A stretch of 43,164 nucleotides of DNA from contig NZ_LLZG01000398.1 of NCBI RefSeq assembly GCF_001509475.1, positions 1 to 43,164 of the forward strand. Reading direction: 5' to 3'. The translations under genes and the position numbers were made by a program. Below, one piece after another: positions 33,287 to 40,923 of the stretch. This DNA is from Streptomyces regalis (GTDB taxonomy: Bacteria > Actinomycetota > Actinomycetes > Streptomycetales > Streptomycetaceae). The stretch's first letter is position 1; each line of letters begins with the position of its first letter. The notes beneath the pieces were generated by a model. That model was not told the DNA's origin. It did not search any database and worked only from the letters and a program-made list of their open reading frames with translations.

Positions 33287-34624
33287 ATGGGTGGCCGTAC
33301 CGCACTGGTCGAGGATCTGATGGAGCGGTTCCCGCACGTGCCGCGGGAAGCCGTCTTCAAGGAGGACCTGCTTCGCGGCGGTGTGGCCTTCGACCCGTCG
33401 GCCCTCAGCGACAACGAGAGCGGCGAGGTCAAGCCGAAGTCGTACTTCATCTTCTCCTTCGACCACGGCACCCTGCCCGAGCTCGGCGAGGCCGCGCTGC
33501 GCCGCCCGCCGGAGGAGATCATCCTGACCGGCGGGCCGTACGACCTGCGGCGCACCGTCGTCTCCGTGCGCGTGAACCCGACCTCGCCGTACCGGGTCGC
33601 CGCCGACGCGGAGGGCATGCTCGGGCTCTACCTCGACGGCAAGCGGATCGCCGACGTCGGTGTGCCGCCGATGCCGGAGTACTACCGGCACACCCTCGCC
33701 AGCGGGAAGTCGGTGATGGAGGTCGCCCCGACCATCCAGTGGGGCTACCTGATCTACCTCACCGTCTTCCGGGTCTGCCAGTACTTCGGCGCCAAGGAGG
33801 AGTGCCAGTACTGCGACATCAACCACAACTGGCGCCAGCACAAGGCGGCCGGGCGCCCGTACACCGGGGTGAAGGACGTCGAGGAGGTCCTCGAGGCCCT
33901 GGAGATCATCGACCGGTACGACACCGCCAAGGCGTCCACCGCCTACACGCTCACCGGCGGCGCGATCACCAAGACCGTCGCCGGCCGTGACGAGGCCGAC
34001 TTCTACGGCCACTACGCCAAGGCCATCGAGGAGCGCTTCCCGGGCCGCTGGATCGGCAAGGTCGTCGCCCAGGCGCTGCCGCGTGACGACGTGCAGCGGT
34101 TCAAGGACTACGGCGTGCAGATCTACCACCCCAACTACGAGGTGTGGGACGAGTACCTCTTCAAGATGTACTGCCCGGGCAAGGAGCGCTACGTCGGCCG
34201 CGACGAGTGGCACAAGCGGATCCTCGACTCGGCCGACGTCTTCGGCGCCCGCAACGTCATCCCCAACTTCGTGGCCGGCGTCGAGATGGCGGAGCCGTTC
34301 GGCTTCGGATCCGTCGACGAGGCCATCGCGTCCACCACCGAGGGCCTGCGCTTCTTCATGTCGCACGGCATCACGCCCCGCTTCACCACCTGGTGCCCCG
34401 AGCCGACGACCCCGCTCGGCAAGGCCAACCCCCAGGGCGCGCCGCTGGAGTACCACATCCGCCTGCTGGAGGCCTACCGCGCCACCATGGACGACTTCGG
34501 CCTGTCCTCGCCTCCCGGCTACGGCCCGCCCGGCCCCGGCCGCGCAGTGTTCTCGGTCAGCTCCTTCATGGACAGCCTTCCGGCACAGGAGTCGGCGACG
34601 GCAGAGGATTCCGTCACGGTGTAG
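33287..34624 (+). CDS. Radical SAM protein with CX8CX2C motif
   Basis: The 445-residue protein resembles radical SAM enzymes with an N-terminal accessory region (about 1-145). The cluster-binding cysteines are Cys164, Cys173 and Cys176 (FRVCQYFGAKEECQYCDINH), giving CX8CX2C instead of CX3CX2C. Downstream TAYTLTGGAITK fits the SAM-binding Gly-Gly strand, and GVQIYHPNYEVWDEYLF and NFVAGVEMAEPFGFGS fit later barrel strands. The ATG at 33287 is chosen because GAGGAG lies six bases upstream; an ATG at 33179 would add an unlikely N-terminus. I do not recognise the reaction. The family looks intact and well formed. Neighbouring genes give no clear clue. Confidence 0.7.
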   Translation: MGGRTALVEDLMERFPHVPREAVFKEDLLRGGVAFDPSALSDNESGEVKPKSYFIFSFDHGTLPELGEAALRRPPEEIILTGGPYDLRRTVVSVRVNPTSPYRVAADAEGMLGLYLDGKRIADVGVPPMPEYYRHTLASGKSVMEVAPTIQWGYLIYLTVFRVCQYFGAKEECQYCDINHNWRQHKAAGRPYTGVKDVEEVLEALEIIDRYDTAKASTAYTLTGGAITKTVAGRDEADFYGHYAKAIEERFPGRWIGKVVAQALPRDDVQRFKDYGVQIYHPNYEVWDEYLFKMYCPGKERYVGRDEWHKRILDSADVFGARNVIPNFVAGVEMAEPFGFGSVDEAIASTTEGLRFFMSHGITPRFTTWCPEPTTPLGKANPQGAPLEYHIRLLEAYRATMDDFGLSSPPGYGPPGPGRAVFSVSSFMDSLPAQESATAEDSVTV

Positions 34625-34682
34625 GTGAGACAGACGGGGCCCGCGTCCGTACAAGTGGCTGGAGTTGTAGGGGCGCGCGGTC

Positions 34683-34692
34683 TGTCATGACA
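34683..34692. promoter_or_regulatory. Palindrome in an AT-richer upstream region
   Basis: TGTCATGACA is a perfect 10-bp palindrome, followed by CAATTG. The surrounding 34680-34790 stretch is visibly AT-richer than its neighbours. It lies 122 bases upstream of the sigma/anti-sigma-like sensor gene and probably contains its promoter and regulatory sites. I could not assign -35 and -10 elements confidently. Confidence 0.3.
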
Positions 34693-34813
34693 ATTGAACA
34701 CGGCGCTTGTCAGTTGTGTTTGAATCGTGAAAGGCTCATGTCCTGCCGCGAGGTTCCCCCCAACTCCACTGCCAATATGGCGAGTTGACCTCGCATGTGG
34801 ATGCAGGAGACTC

Positions 34814-36301
34814 ATGCCCGACCTGCCGACCCCCCAGGACGCCACCGAGGCAGCGCTGTTCTCCGAGTGCTGGGACGCCGTGCTGTCGTACGCCGACCTG
34901 TGCACGGCCGGCTCCGCCGCCGCCAACCAGCTGGCGGCCGAGGCGTTTTCGACCGGCATACGCGAGGCCCGCGAGGCCGAGACCGGGACCTTCAGGAGTG
35001 CGGGCCGCCGCCCGGCCCGCCTGCCCCGAATCCCCCTGCTGCTGACCGCCGTACGCACCACGGCGGCCGCCTGGGAGGAGAGCGGGCAGGGTCACAAGCT
35101 CGACCCCGATCTGCGCCTGTGGCTCAACTCCGACAAGGCCGCCCGCTACACCGGACCCCCGCTGCAGCGCCCGATCGCGCTGCGCGGACTGCGTGACATG
35201 CAGGAACCGGACGCGGCCCTGCTGTGGCTGGCCGAGGTGGAGGCGCTGCCGCTGCACGTGGTGGCCCGCCGGCTCGGCCTCGACCCGGCCACCGTCTCCG
35301 AGGAACTCACCCAGGTCCGGGGCCTGTTCAGGGACCGCTGCCACCGCAACCACCTCGACACGCCGATGGACGCGCAGTGCCGCAGCTACGCGCGCCTCCT
35401 CGACGCCGTCACCCGCTCGACCGCCGCCGACACCCCGGTCGACCTCTCCCGTCACCTCGCCACCTGCGTGCAGTGCGCCGAGGCCGCCGCCTGTCTACGG
35501 CTGCACGGCGGCGGGCTGCCTGGTGCCCTCGCCGGGGGTGTGATCGGCTGGGGCGGCCTTGCCTACCTGGAGCGCCGCCGCCGGGCCACCGAGGTGCGCG
35601 GTGCCGGACGCCCCGACCCGGTGGACGCCGACGCCGGCCCGCCGAACCCCGGAGCGCACAAGGCGCGCGTCGTGCGCAACGGCCTCCTCGTCGCCGCCGT
35701 CCTCGTCTCCATGCTCGCCCTCGCGGTGTCGATGATGCCCGCCGGCTCCACCGGCGACGGCGGCACCGCGGGCGGCGACCCGTCCGACCGCCAGCCGGTC
35801 GCCGGACCCGACTTCTCCGCGCCGGTCACGGGCGCCACCGGGCCGGCGTCGAAATCGCCGGCACCGTCCGAGACCGGCACGTGGGACGACTCACCCGCGC
35901 CGACGGACCCCGACCCCGAGCCCCAGGGCACCCAGTCGTCCACGGCCGACGAGGACCACCCGAACCCCTCCGCGAGCGAACAGGCCACCTGCGGCGTCCA
36001 GTACGACCTCGTCAACGAATGGCCCGACGGCTTCCAGGCCACCGTCACCGTCACCACCGAACGAGCCCTCGACGACTGGCGCGTTGCCTGGTCCTTCCGC
36101 GACAGCCAGAAGGTCGGCCAGATGTGGGACGCGAGCTTCGCCCAGAACGGCTCCCGGGTGACGGCCAAGGCGGCGGACTACAACAAGACGGTCCCCGCGA
36201 ACGGCACCCTCTCCTTCGGCTTCATCGCCTCGTGGGAGGACGAGAACTCGCCGGCGTACGACTTCGCGCTGAACGGGCACGACTGCGCGAAAACCGGTTG
36301 A
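34814..36301 (+). CDS. Membrane-bound sigma-like / anti-sigma-like sensor with extracellular CBM2
   Basis: The 495-residue protein joins modules in one chain. Residues 1-180 are helical and ECF-sigma-like, with a region-4-like HTH at about 133-176 (LPLHVVARRLGLDPATVSEE). A zinc anti-sigma motif HLATCVQC (His214, Cys218, Cys221) follows, near Cys189. One membrane helix (289-308), preceded by basic residues, places the N-terminus inside. An acidic Pro/Ser/Thr linker (311-390) leads to a family-2 carbohydrate-binding module (393-491) with Cys393 and Cys491 at its ends and Trp403, Trp422 and Trp427. GGAG lies four bases before the ATG at 34814. It is probably a polysaccharide-sensing membrane regulator; the sigma-like part lacks a clear region 2. 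Confidence 0.75.
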   Translation: MPDLPTPQDATEAALFSECWDAVLSYADLCTAGSAAANQLAAEAFSTGIREAREAETGTFRSAGRRPARLPRIPLLLTAVRTTAAAWEESGQGHKLDPDLRLWLNSDKAARYTGPPLQRPIALRGLRDMQEPDAALLWLAEVEALPLHVVARRLGLDPATVSEELTQVRGLFRDRCHRNHLDTPMDAQCRSYARLLDAVTRSTAADTPVDLSRHLATCVQCAEAAACLRLHGGGLPGALAGGVIGWGGLAYLERRRRATEVRGAGRPDPVDADAGPPNPGAHKARVVRNGLLVAAVLVSMLALAVSMMPAGSTGDGGTAGGDPSDRQPVAGPDFSAPVTGATGPASKSPAPSETGTWDDSPAPTDPDPEPQGTQSSTADEDHPNPSASEQATCGVQYDLVNEWPDGFQATVTVTTERALDDWRVAWSFRDSQKVGQMWDASFAQNGSRVTAKAADYNKTVPANGTLSFGFIASWEDENSPAYDFALNGHDCAKTG

Positions 36302-36358
36302 CGGGCCTTCACGGGGACCTGGCTTCGAACCCGGGCGGACGACCCGCATTCCCAGCGA

Positions 36359-36652
36359 CTAGCGGAACTGGTCCCACTTCGGGCTGAGTGCGATCTGCCG
36401 CAGCTGTTCCGTTGTCACAGCCGGGGTCGCATGGATCGGAGTGCCGTGGCCGGCGGGGTTGTAGGCGCTGATCACGACACGGAAACCGTCGGTCCGTATG
36501 GTGTCGACGGTCCACATCACGCTCCCCTCGACGCCCTTGTCGCCCGGCCCCTGGCGCGTGGCGACCCTTGTGCCGTCGGGCAGGGTCTCGGCGTCGGCGC
36601 CGTACAGGGCGTCGGCGGCGTCGGACGCATCGGCGCGCGGCGGCGGCGACAC
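36359..36652 (-). pseudogene. 5'-truncated gene fragment (unknown secreted-type protein)
   Basis: The 97-residue frame looks like the C-terminal part of a larger protein: ALYGADAETLPDGTRVATRQ, then VMWTVDTIRTDGFRVVISAY and EQLRQIALSPKWDQF. Protein-like reading continues in frame upstream of the GTG at 36652 (RSHSPEDPFVSPPP). It then fades near 36680, where the divergent hydrolase fragment begins. GGAGGAT does lie eight bases before the GTG, so a short expressed product cannot be excluded. Confidence 0.5.
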
Positions 36653-36689
36653 AAAGGGATCCTCCGGAGAATGGGACCGGGCGTGTCGT

Positions 36690-37209
36690 CCCCGGCAGCC
36701 AGGATCAGTTCTGGGAGCAGATCATGGAGCAGGACACCGAGGGGCGGAACTGGGGAGGGGACGATCCCGGCAACCCGACCGGCCTCAACCGCTCGCCGAC
36801 GTTCTCCAGTTACGGCTGGAACACTGCCGTCGCGGGGCAGCTGACCCCGCCCACGCCGGTCCTCCACGGCCTCGACGACGAGACCGCGCCGCCGGCCAAC
36901 TCGTCCGCCATCTTCAACGCGCTCCCGGCGTCGATGACGAACAAGGTGCTCGTACAGGTCCAGTGCGCCAGCCACCAGATGCAGATGGAGGGCTGCTCCG
37001 GCCTGCGCTGCACACCGGAGTCCGGAACGCCCTACGGCGGGCGCCCCGGCGAACCGTGGGCCGGCCCCCATGCCACGGTCAAGGCGGCGTTGATCGAGTG
37101 GATCAGGAGCGGGACCTTCAACGGTGCCGCGAACGGACAGTTCACCGTCGACGAAAGCGGCGTGGCAAGCGCCAGTGAGCGTTCGGCCTCCGTCAGCCAT
37201 CCGCGCTGA
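36690..37209 (+). pseudogene. 5'-truncated alpha/beta-hydrolase (lipase/cutinase-like)
   Basis: About 170 residues of coherent protein begin near QDQFWEQIMEQD. They include PTGLNRSPTFSSYGWN, PTPVLHGLDDETAPPANSSA with the catalytic Asp position, VQCASHQMQMEG with the likely catalytic His, and ATVKAALIEWIRSGTFNG. This is the C-terminal third of an extracellular alpha/beta-hydrolase. The nucleophile Ser region and signal peptide are missing, and the sequence before 36690 is Arg-rich nonsense. An internal ATG at 36724 exists but gives no complete enzyme. Confidence 0.65.
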
Positions 37210-37217
37210 AAAATCGC

Positions 37218-37247
37218 TGGTGCATCGTCGAGGAGGGTGGCTAGGGT
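37218..37247 (+). promoter_or_regulatory. Putative promoter upstream of rsgA
   Basis: TAGGGT (37242-37247) matches the Streptomyces -10 consensus, and TGGTGC (37218-37223) lies 18 bases upstream as a weak -35. The predicted start near 37254 gives a leader of about 200 bases before rsgA, containing the short open frame at 37316. Confidence 0.45.
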
Positions 37248-37315
37248 CGTGTTCGTTGCTGCGGCCGTTCCGTGCCGCGGCTGTTGGCTGCGTGTGAACC
37301 GGGAGGTGTTGACCG

Positions 37316-37387
37316 ATGGCTGTCTTTGCGATGGGCGTTGCCCGCATTCAGGAATCCATCAAGTCCACCTCCGTGGCCACTGGCTGA
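37316..37387 (+). CDS. Possible 23-residue leader peptide
   Basis: The frame starts MAVFAMGVARIQESIKST and ends at TGA 37385-37387. It is preceded by GGGAGG nine bases before the ATG, a good ribosome-binding site, and lies inside the predicted transcript upstream of rsgA. The peptide is amphipathic-looking, with Met/Ala/Val first and a Lys/Ser end. It is too short to judge by codon use. It may be a regulatory upstream peptide or an independent small protein. Confidence 0.45.
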   Translation: MAVFAMGVARIQESIKSTSVATG

Positions 37388-37451
37388 CACCACCAACTCC
37401 TTCCGCGCCTGTGCGCGCGACGGCCGGGGCCGCCCTTGTGAAGGGTCACCC

Positions 37452-38555
37452 TTGACTTTCCGTTCCGCTGCTTCATCTGTTTTCTCCGCTCTCGCTCCCT
37501 ACGGCTGGGACGAGGCATGGGCGGACGAGTTCGCCCCCTACGAGCCCGAGGGGCTCCTTCCCGGACGCGTGATCCGGGTCGACCGCGGGCAGTGCGACGT
37601 CGTCACCGCCGAGGGCGTCGTACGGGCCGACACCGCGTTCGTCACCCCGCACGATCCGATGCGGGTGGTGTGCACGGGCGACTGGGTCGCCGTCGAACCC
37701 GCCGGGAACCCGCGCTACGTACGGACGTATCTGCCGCGCCGTACCGCCTTCGTGCGCTCCACCTCATCCGAGCGGTCCGAGGGGCAGATCCTCGCCGCCA
37801 ACATCGACCACGCGATCGTCGCCGTCTCGCTGGCCGTCGAACTCGACCTCGGCCGTATCGAGCGCTTCCTCGCCCTGGCGTGGGAGTCGGGCGCCCAGCC
37901 GGTCGTGGTCCTCACCAAGGCCGACCTCGTGCCGGACCCGGCGACGCTCGGGCATCTCGTCCAGGACGTGGAGACGACGGCGCCGGGTGTGACGGTGCTG
38001 ACCGTCAGCGCGACGCTGGGGGAGGGGCTCGAGGTCCTCACCGCGGTCGTGGGCGGTGGCACGTCCGTGCTGCTCGGGCAGTCCGGCGCGGGCAAGTCGA
38101 CGCTCGCGAACGCACTCCTCGGCGAGGACGTCATGGAGGTCCAGGCCACGCGTGACATGGACGGCAAGGGCCGCCACACGACCACCACGCGCAACCTTCT
38201 CGCCCTGCCGGGCGGCGGCGTACTGATCGACACGCCGGGGCTGCGGGGCGTCGGGCTCTGGGACGCCGAGACCGGGGTCGGGCAGGTCTTCTCCGAGATC
38301 GAGGCGCTGGCCGAGCGGTGCCGCTTCCACGACTGCGCGCACGAGAGCGAGCCGGGGTGCGCGGTGCTCGACGCCATCGACGCCGGTGAGCTGTCGGAGC
38401 GGCGACTGGAGAGCTATCGGAAGCTGCTGCGGGAGAACCAGCGGATCGTGGCCAAGACCGATGCGCGGCTTCGGGCCGAGATCAGGAAGGACTGGAAGCG
38501 CAAGGGGGCCGAGGGGAGGGCGGCCATGGAGGCGAAGCGGGGCCGCTGGAGCTAG
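37452..38555 (+). CDS. rsgA: Ribosome small-subunit-dependent GTPase RsgA
   Basis: The 367-residue protein has the circularly permuted GTPase layout of RsgA/YjeQ. An N-terminal OB-fold (about 40-100) precedes LTKADL (G4), which comes before Walker A GQSGAGKSTLANAL, followed by the switch region GRHTTTTRNL and DTPGLRG (G3). The zinc motif CRFHDCAHESEPGC follows. A basic C-terminal helix ends the protein. It acts late in 30S maturation. The start is TTG at 37452 after AAGGG; the open frame extends upstream but has no better start. The roughly 200-base leader contains the putative leader peptide. Confidence 0.92.
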   Translation: MTFRSAASSVFSALAPYGWDEAWADEFAPYEPEGLLPGRVIRVDRGQCDVVTAEGVVRADTAFVTPHDPMRVVCTGDWVAVEPAGNPRYVRTYLPRRTAFVRSTSSERSEGQILAANIDHAIVAVSLAVELDLGRIERFLALAWESGAQPVVVLTKADLVPDPATLGHLVQDVETTAPGVTVLTVSATLGEGLEVLTAVVGGGTSVLLGQSGAGKSTLANALLGEDVMEVQATRDMDGKGRHTTTTRNLLALPGGGVLIDTPGLRGVGLWDAETGVGQVFSEIEALAERCRFHDCAHESEPGCAVLDAIDAGELSERRLESYRKLLRENQRIVAKTDARLRAEIRKDWKRKGAEGRAAMEAKRGRWS

Positions 38556-38560
38556 GTGTG

Positions 38561-38753
38561 CTGTCCGGCGGATCATGCCGGCGTCGCGGTGCCCGGCACG
38601 CGCTCGCCCAGAGGGGGGACCCCCCATCGCGTCGCCCGCCGCGGTAGCGGCTGATCGACACGGCTCCTCCGCCTTGCAGCTGCACGCACCAGACACCGCC
38701 CGGCTCGGCCGGTCTGCACTGTTTCTTGCAGGCCGGCCTGATCCGCCGGACAG
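38561..38753. mobile_element. Possible miniature element bounded by 22-bp inverted repeats
   Basis: The 22 bases at 38561-38582 are repeated in inverted orientation at 38732-38753 with one mismatch (core GTCCGGCGGATCA). They are separated by 149 bases of non-coding DNA. The element begins five bases after the rsgA stop codon. No target-site duplication is obvious and no transposase is encoded, so this could be a MITE-like insertion, a relic of an insertion sequence, or a long-range stem. The interior contains GGGGGGACCCCCC (38613-38625). The rest of the gap to 38823 is unassigned. Confidence 0.5.
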
Positions 38754-38823
38754 GCCCTGCCGCAGCGTCACGTCCGATTTCCGCCAGCCGCACCTCCCGC
38801 GCCGGCGGAGACTGGAGGGCGTG

Positions 38824-40383
38824 ATGGACGAGGACACCAGGTACGAAGCGGTCCGCAGCAGGGACGCCCGGTTCGACGGCGAGTTCTTCTTCGCCGTCCG
38901 GACCACCGGCATCTACTGCCGCCCCAGCTGCCCGGCCGTCACTCCGAAGCGGCGCAATGTGCGGTTCTTCGCGACGGCCGCCGCCGCGCAGGGCTCGGGC
39001 TTCCGGGCCTGCCGGCGGTGCCGTCCGGATGCCGTGCCGGGGTCCGCCGAGTGGAATGTGCGGGCCGATGTGGTGGGGCGGGCGATGCGGCTCATCGGCG
39101 ACGGGGTCGTCGACCGGGAGGGTGTCGCCGGGCTCGCCGCGCGGCTGGGTTACAGCGCGCGGCAGGTCCAGCGGCAGCTCACCGCCGAGCTCGGCGCCGG
39201 GCCGGTCGCGCTGGCCCGGGCCCAGCGGGCGCACACCGCGCGGGTGCTGCTGCAGACCACCGAGCTGGCGATCACCGAGATCGCGTTCGCGTCCGGGTTC
39301 GCCAGTGTGCGCCAGTTCAACGACACGATCCGGGAGGTGTACGCGTCCACGCCGAGCGAGCTGCGGGCCGCCGCCACACCGAGGGGCGGCCGCGGCGCCC
39401 GGCGTGCGGGCACCCCGTCGGCCGGGATACCGCTGCGGCTCGCGTACCGGGGGCCGTACCGGGCCGGCCTCGTCTTCGACCTGCTGGAGTGCGAGGCCGT
39501 GCCCGGCGTCGAGGACATCGGCGGACCGGTCGGGCGCCGGACGTACCGCCGTACCCTCCGGCTGCCGCACGGCACCGCCATCGTGGCGGTGGAGGAGCGG
39601 CTGGGCGGCGCCGGGAGGCAGGCCTCCGCGGCCCGCCGTGCAGTACCGACGTCGGCGCCGACAGCGGCTGCGGACTCGGGGGTGGCGTCCCCGGCGTCGG
39701 CCACCGTCGTGGGTCCCGGCACGGCGTCATCCGGGGCCGCTTCCTCTCACCTCCGAGCCGCCACCGCCACCGCCCCCGCCGGCGCCACCCACCCCGGCGG
39801 CTGGCTCGACGCCCGCCTCCACCTCACCGATCCTCGCGACCTGACCACCGCTGTCCACCGGCTACGGCGGCTGTTCGACCTGGACGCCGATCCGTACGCG
39901 ATCGACGAGCGGCTCGGTGCCGATCCCCGGCTCGCTCCGCTGGTCGCCGCCCGGCCGGGGCTGCGGTCACCCGGTACCGCCGACGCGGAGGAACTGGCCG
40001 TGCGCCTGCTGGTGGGGCGGGCAGCGGCCGAGGGACTGGTGCGGCGGTACGGCAAGGCGCTCGACGCGCCCTGCGGCAGCCTCACCCACCTGTTTCCCGA
40101 ACCGGCCGTCCTCGCCGAGGCCGAGCCCGACGGCCCCCTGGGCGCGCTCACCGCCGCCCTCGCCGACGGCGCCGTACGGCTGGACCCGGGCGCCGACCGC
40201 GACCGGGCGCAGGACGCGCTGCTCGGGCTGCCCGGCCTGGATGCCCGCACGGTCGCCGTCATCCGCACCCGCGCCCTCGGCGACCCGGACGTCGCCCCGC
40301 CCGACGTCGACGCCCCTGACAGCTGGCGCCCCTGGCGCTCTTACGCCTCGCAACACCTGCGTGCAGCAGGGGAGTTGGAGTAA
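38824..40383 (+). CDS. AlkA/Ada-type bifunctional DNA alkylation repair protein
   Basis: The 519-residue protein joins four parts. The Ada N-terminal zinc domain (1-75) has Cys32 and Cys36 in TTGIYCRPSC and Cys63 and Cys66 in RACRRC; Cys32 is the expected methyl acceptor. An AraC-type double HTH (about 80-180) contains ARLGYSARQVQRQL and FASVRQFNDTIRE. The AlkA N-terminal domain (about 200-330) is interrupted by an Ala/Thr/Ser-rich insert (about 265-320). The HhH-GPD glycosylase domain (330-519) follows, with LLGLPGLDARTVAVIRTRAL and the catalytic Asp in GDPDVAPPD. It senses methylphosphotriesters and excises alkylated bases. GGAGGG precedes the ATG at 38824. ogt follows after two bases. Confidence 0.9.
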   Translation: MDEDTRYEAVRSRDARFDGEFFFAVRTTGIYCRPSCPAVTPKRRNVRFFATAAAAQGSGFRACRRCRPDAVPGSAEWNVRADVVGRAMRLIGDGVVDREGVAGLAARLGYSARQVQRQLTAELGAGPVALARAQRAHTARVLLQTTELAITEIAFASGFASVRQFNDTIREVYASTPSELRAAATPRGGRGARRAGTPSAGIPLRLAYRGPYRAGLVFDLLECEAVPGVEDIGGPVGRRTYRRTLRLPHGTAIVAVEERLGGAGRQASAARRAVPTSAPTAAADSGVASPASATVVGPGTASSGAASSHLRAATATAPAGATHPGGWLDARLHLTDPRDLTTAVHRLRRLFDLDADPYAIDERLGADPRLAPLVAARPGLRSPGTADAEELAVRLLVGRAAAEGLVRRYGKALDAPCGSLTHLFPEPAVLAEAEPDGPLGALTAALADGAVRLDPGADRDRAQDALLGLPGLDARTVAVIRTRALGDPDVAPPDVDAPDSWRPWRSYASQHLRAAGELE

Positions 40384-40385
40384 CC

Positions 40386-40922
40386 ATGAGCACCCCGACC
40401 CCGACCCCGACCACCACCCCGACCCGCTGGACCGAGCTCGACAGTCCGCTCGGCCCGCTCCTCCTCACCGCCGACCCCGCCACCGGCGCCCTGACCTCCC
40501 TCTCCGTGCCCGGCCAGAAGGGCAGCCGCAGCGTCCAGGAGGGCTGGCGGCGCGACCCCGCGCTCTTCCGTGCGGCCGAGGTACAGCTCGCCGCCTACTT
40601 TGCGGGCGAACTCAAGGAGTTCCAGCTGGAGTTCAGCACGGCCGGCACCGAGTTCCGGGAGCGGGTCTGGGCTGCCCTCGACGATGTTCCCTACGGGGCT
40701 ACGACGACGTACGGCGAGATCGCCGCGCGGATCGGCGCCTCCCGGGCCGCAGTACGGGCCGTCGGCGGTGCGATCGGCGCCAATCCGTTGCTGGTCGTCC
40801 GCCCCTGCCACCGGGTGATCGGCGCCGACGGGTCACTGACCGGGTACGCGGGCGGCCTCGACCGCAAGGTGCGGCTGCTCACGCTGGAGGGTTCTCGTCC
40901 GGCCGCACCGGAGACCCGATGA
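40386..40922 (+). CDS. ogt: Methylated-DNA--protein-cysteine methyltransferase
   Basis: The 178-residue protein has the O6-alkylguanine transferase signature: VRPCHRVIGADGSLTGYAGG with acceptor Cys141. A helix-turn-helix precedes it (VPYGATTTYGEIAARIGASR), and the wing GAIGANP is present. The first 13 residues are an unusual Thr-Pro repeat from a simple-sequence run of CCGACC-like units. Its ATG lies two bases after the stop of the AlkA/Ada gene, with GGAG inside that gene's end, so the two form an alkylation-repair operon. Ada's regulatory domain in the first gene may control both. Confidence 0.93.
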   Translation: MSTPTPTPTTTPTRWTELDSPLGPLLLTADPATGALTSLSVPGQKGSRSVQEGWRRDPALFRAAEVQLAAYFAGELKEFQLEFSTAGTEFRERVWAALDDVPYGATTTYGEIAARIGASRAAVRAVGGAIGANPLLVVRPCHRVIGADGSLTGYAGGLDRKVRLLTLEGSRPAAPETR

Positions 40923-40923
40923 A

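Noticed and set aside
31943..34654. 903-residue minus-strand open frame opposite the binding protein and radical SAM genes
   Set aside because: Antisense shadow of GC-rich coding DNA with no recognisable domain; the plus-strand genes have ribosome-binding sites and motifs.
34687..34788. 33-codon open frame with a CX2C motif upstream of the sensor gene
   Set aside because: No ribosome-binding site and codon choice unlike the genome; it coincides with the AT-richer regulatory stretch.
38613..38625. GGGGGGACCCCCC as a terminator hairpin
   Set aside because: A one-base loop cannot fold as a hairpin; it is more likely part of the repeat-bounded element.
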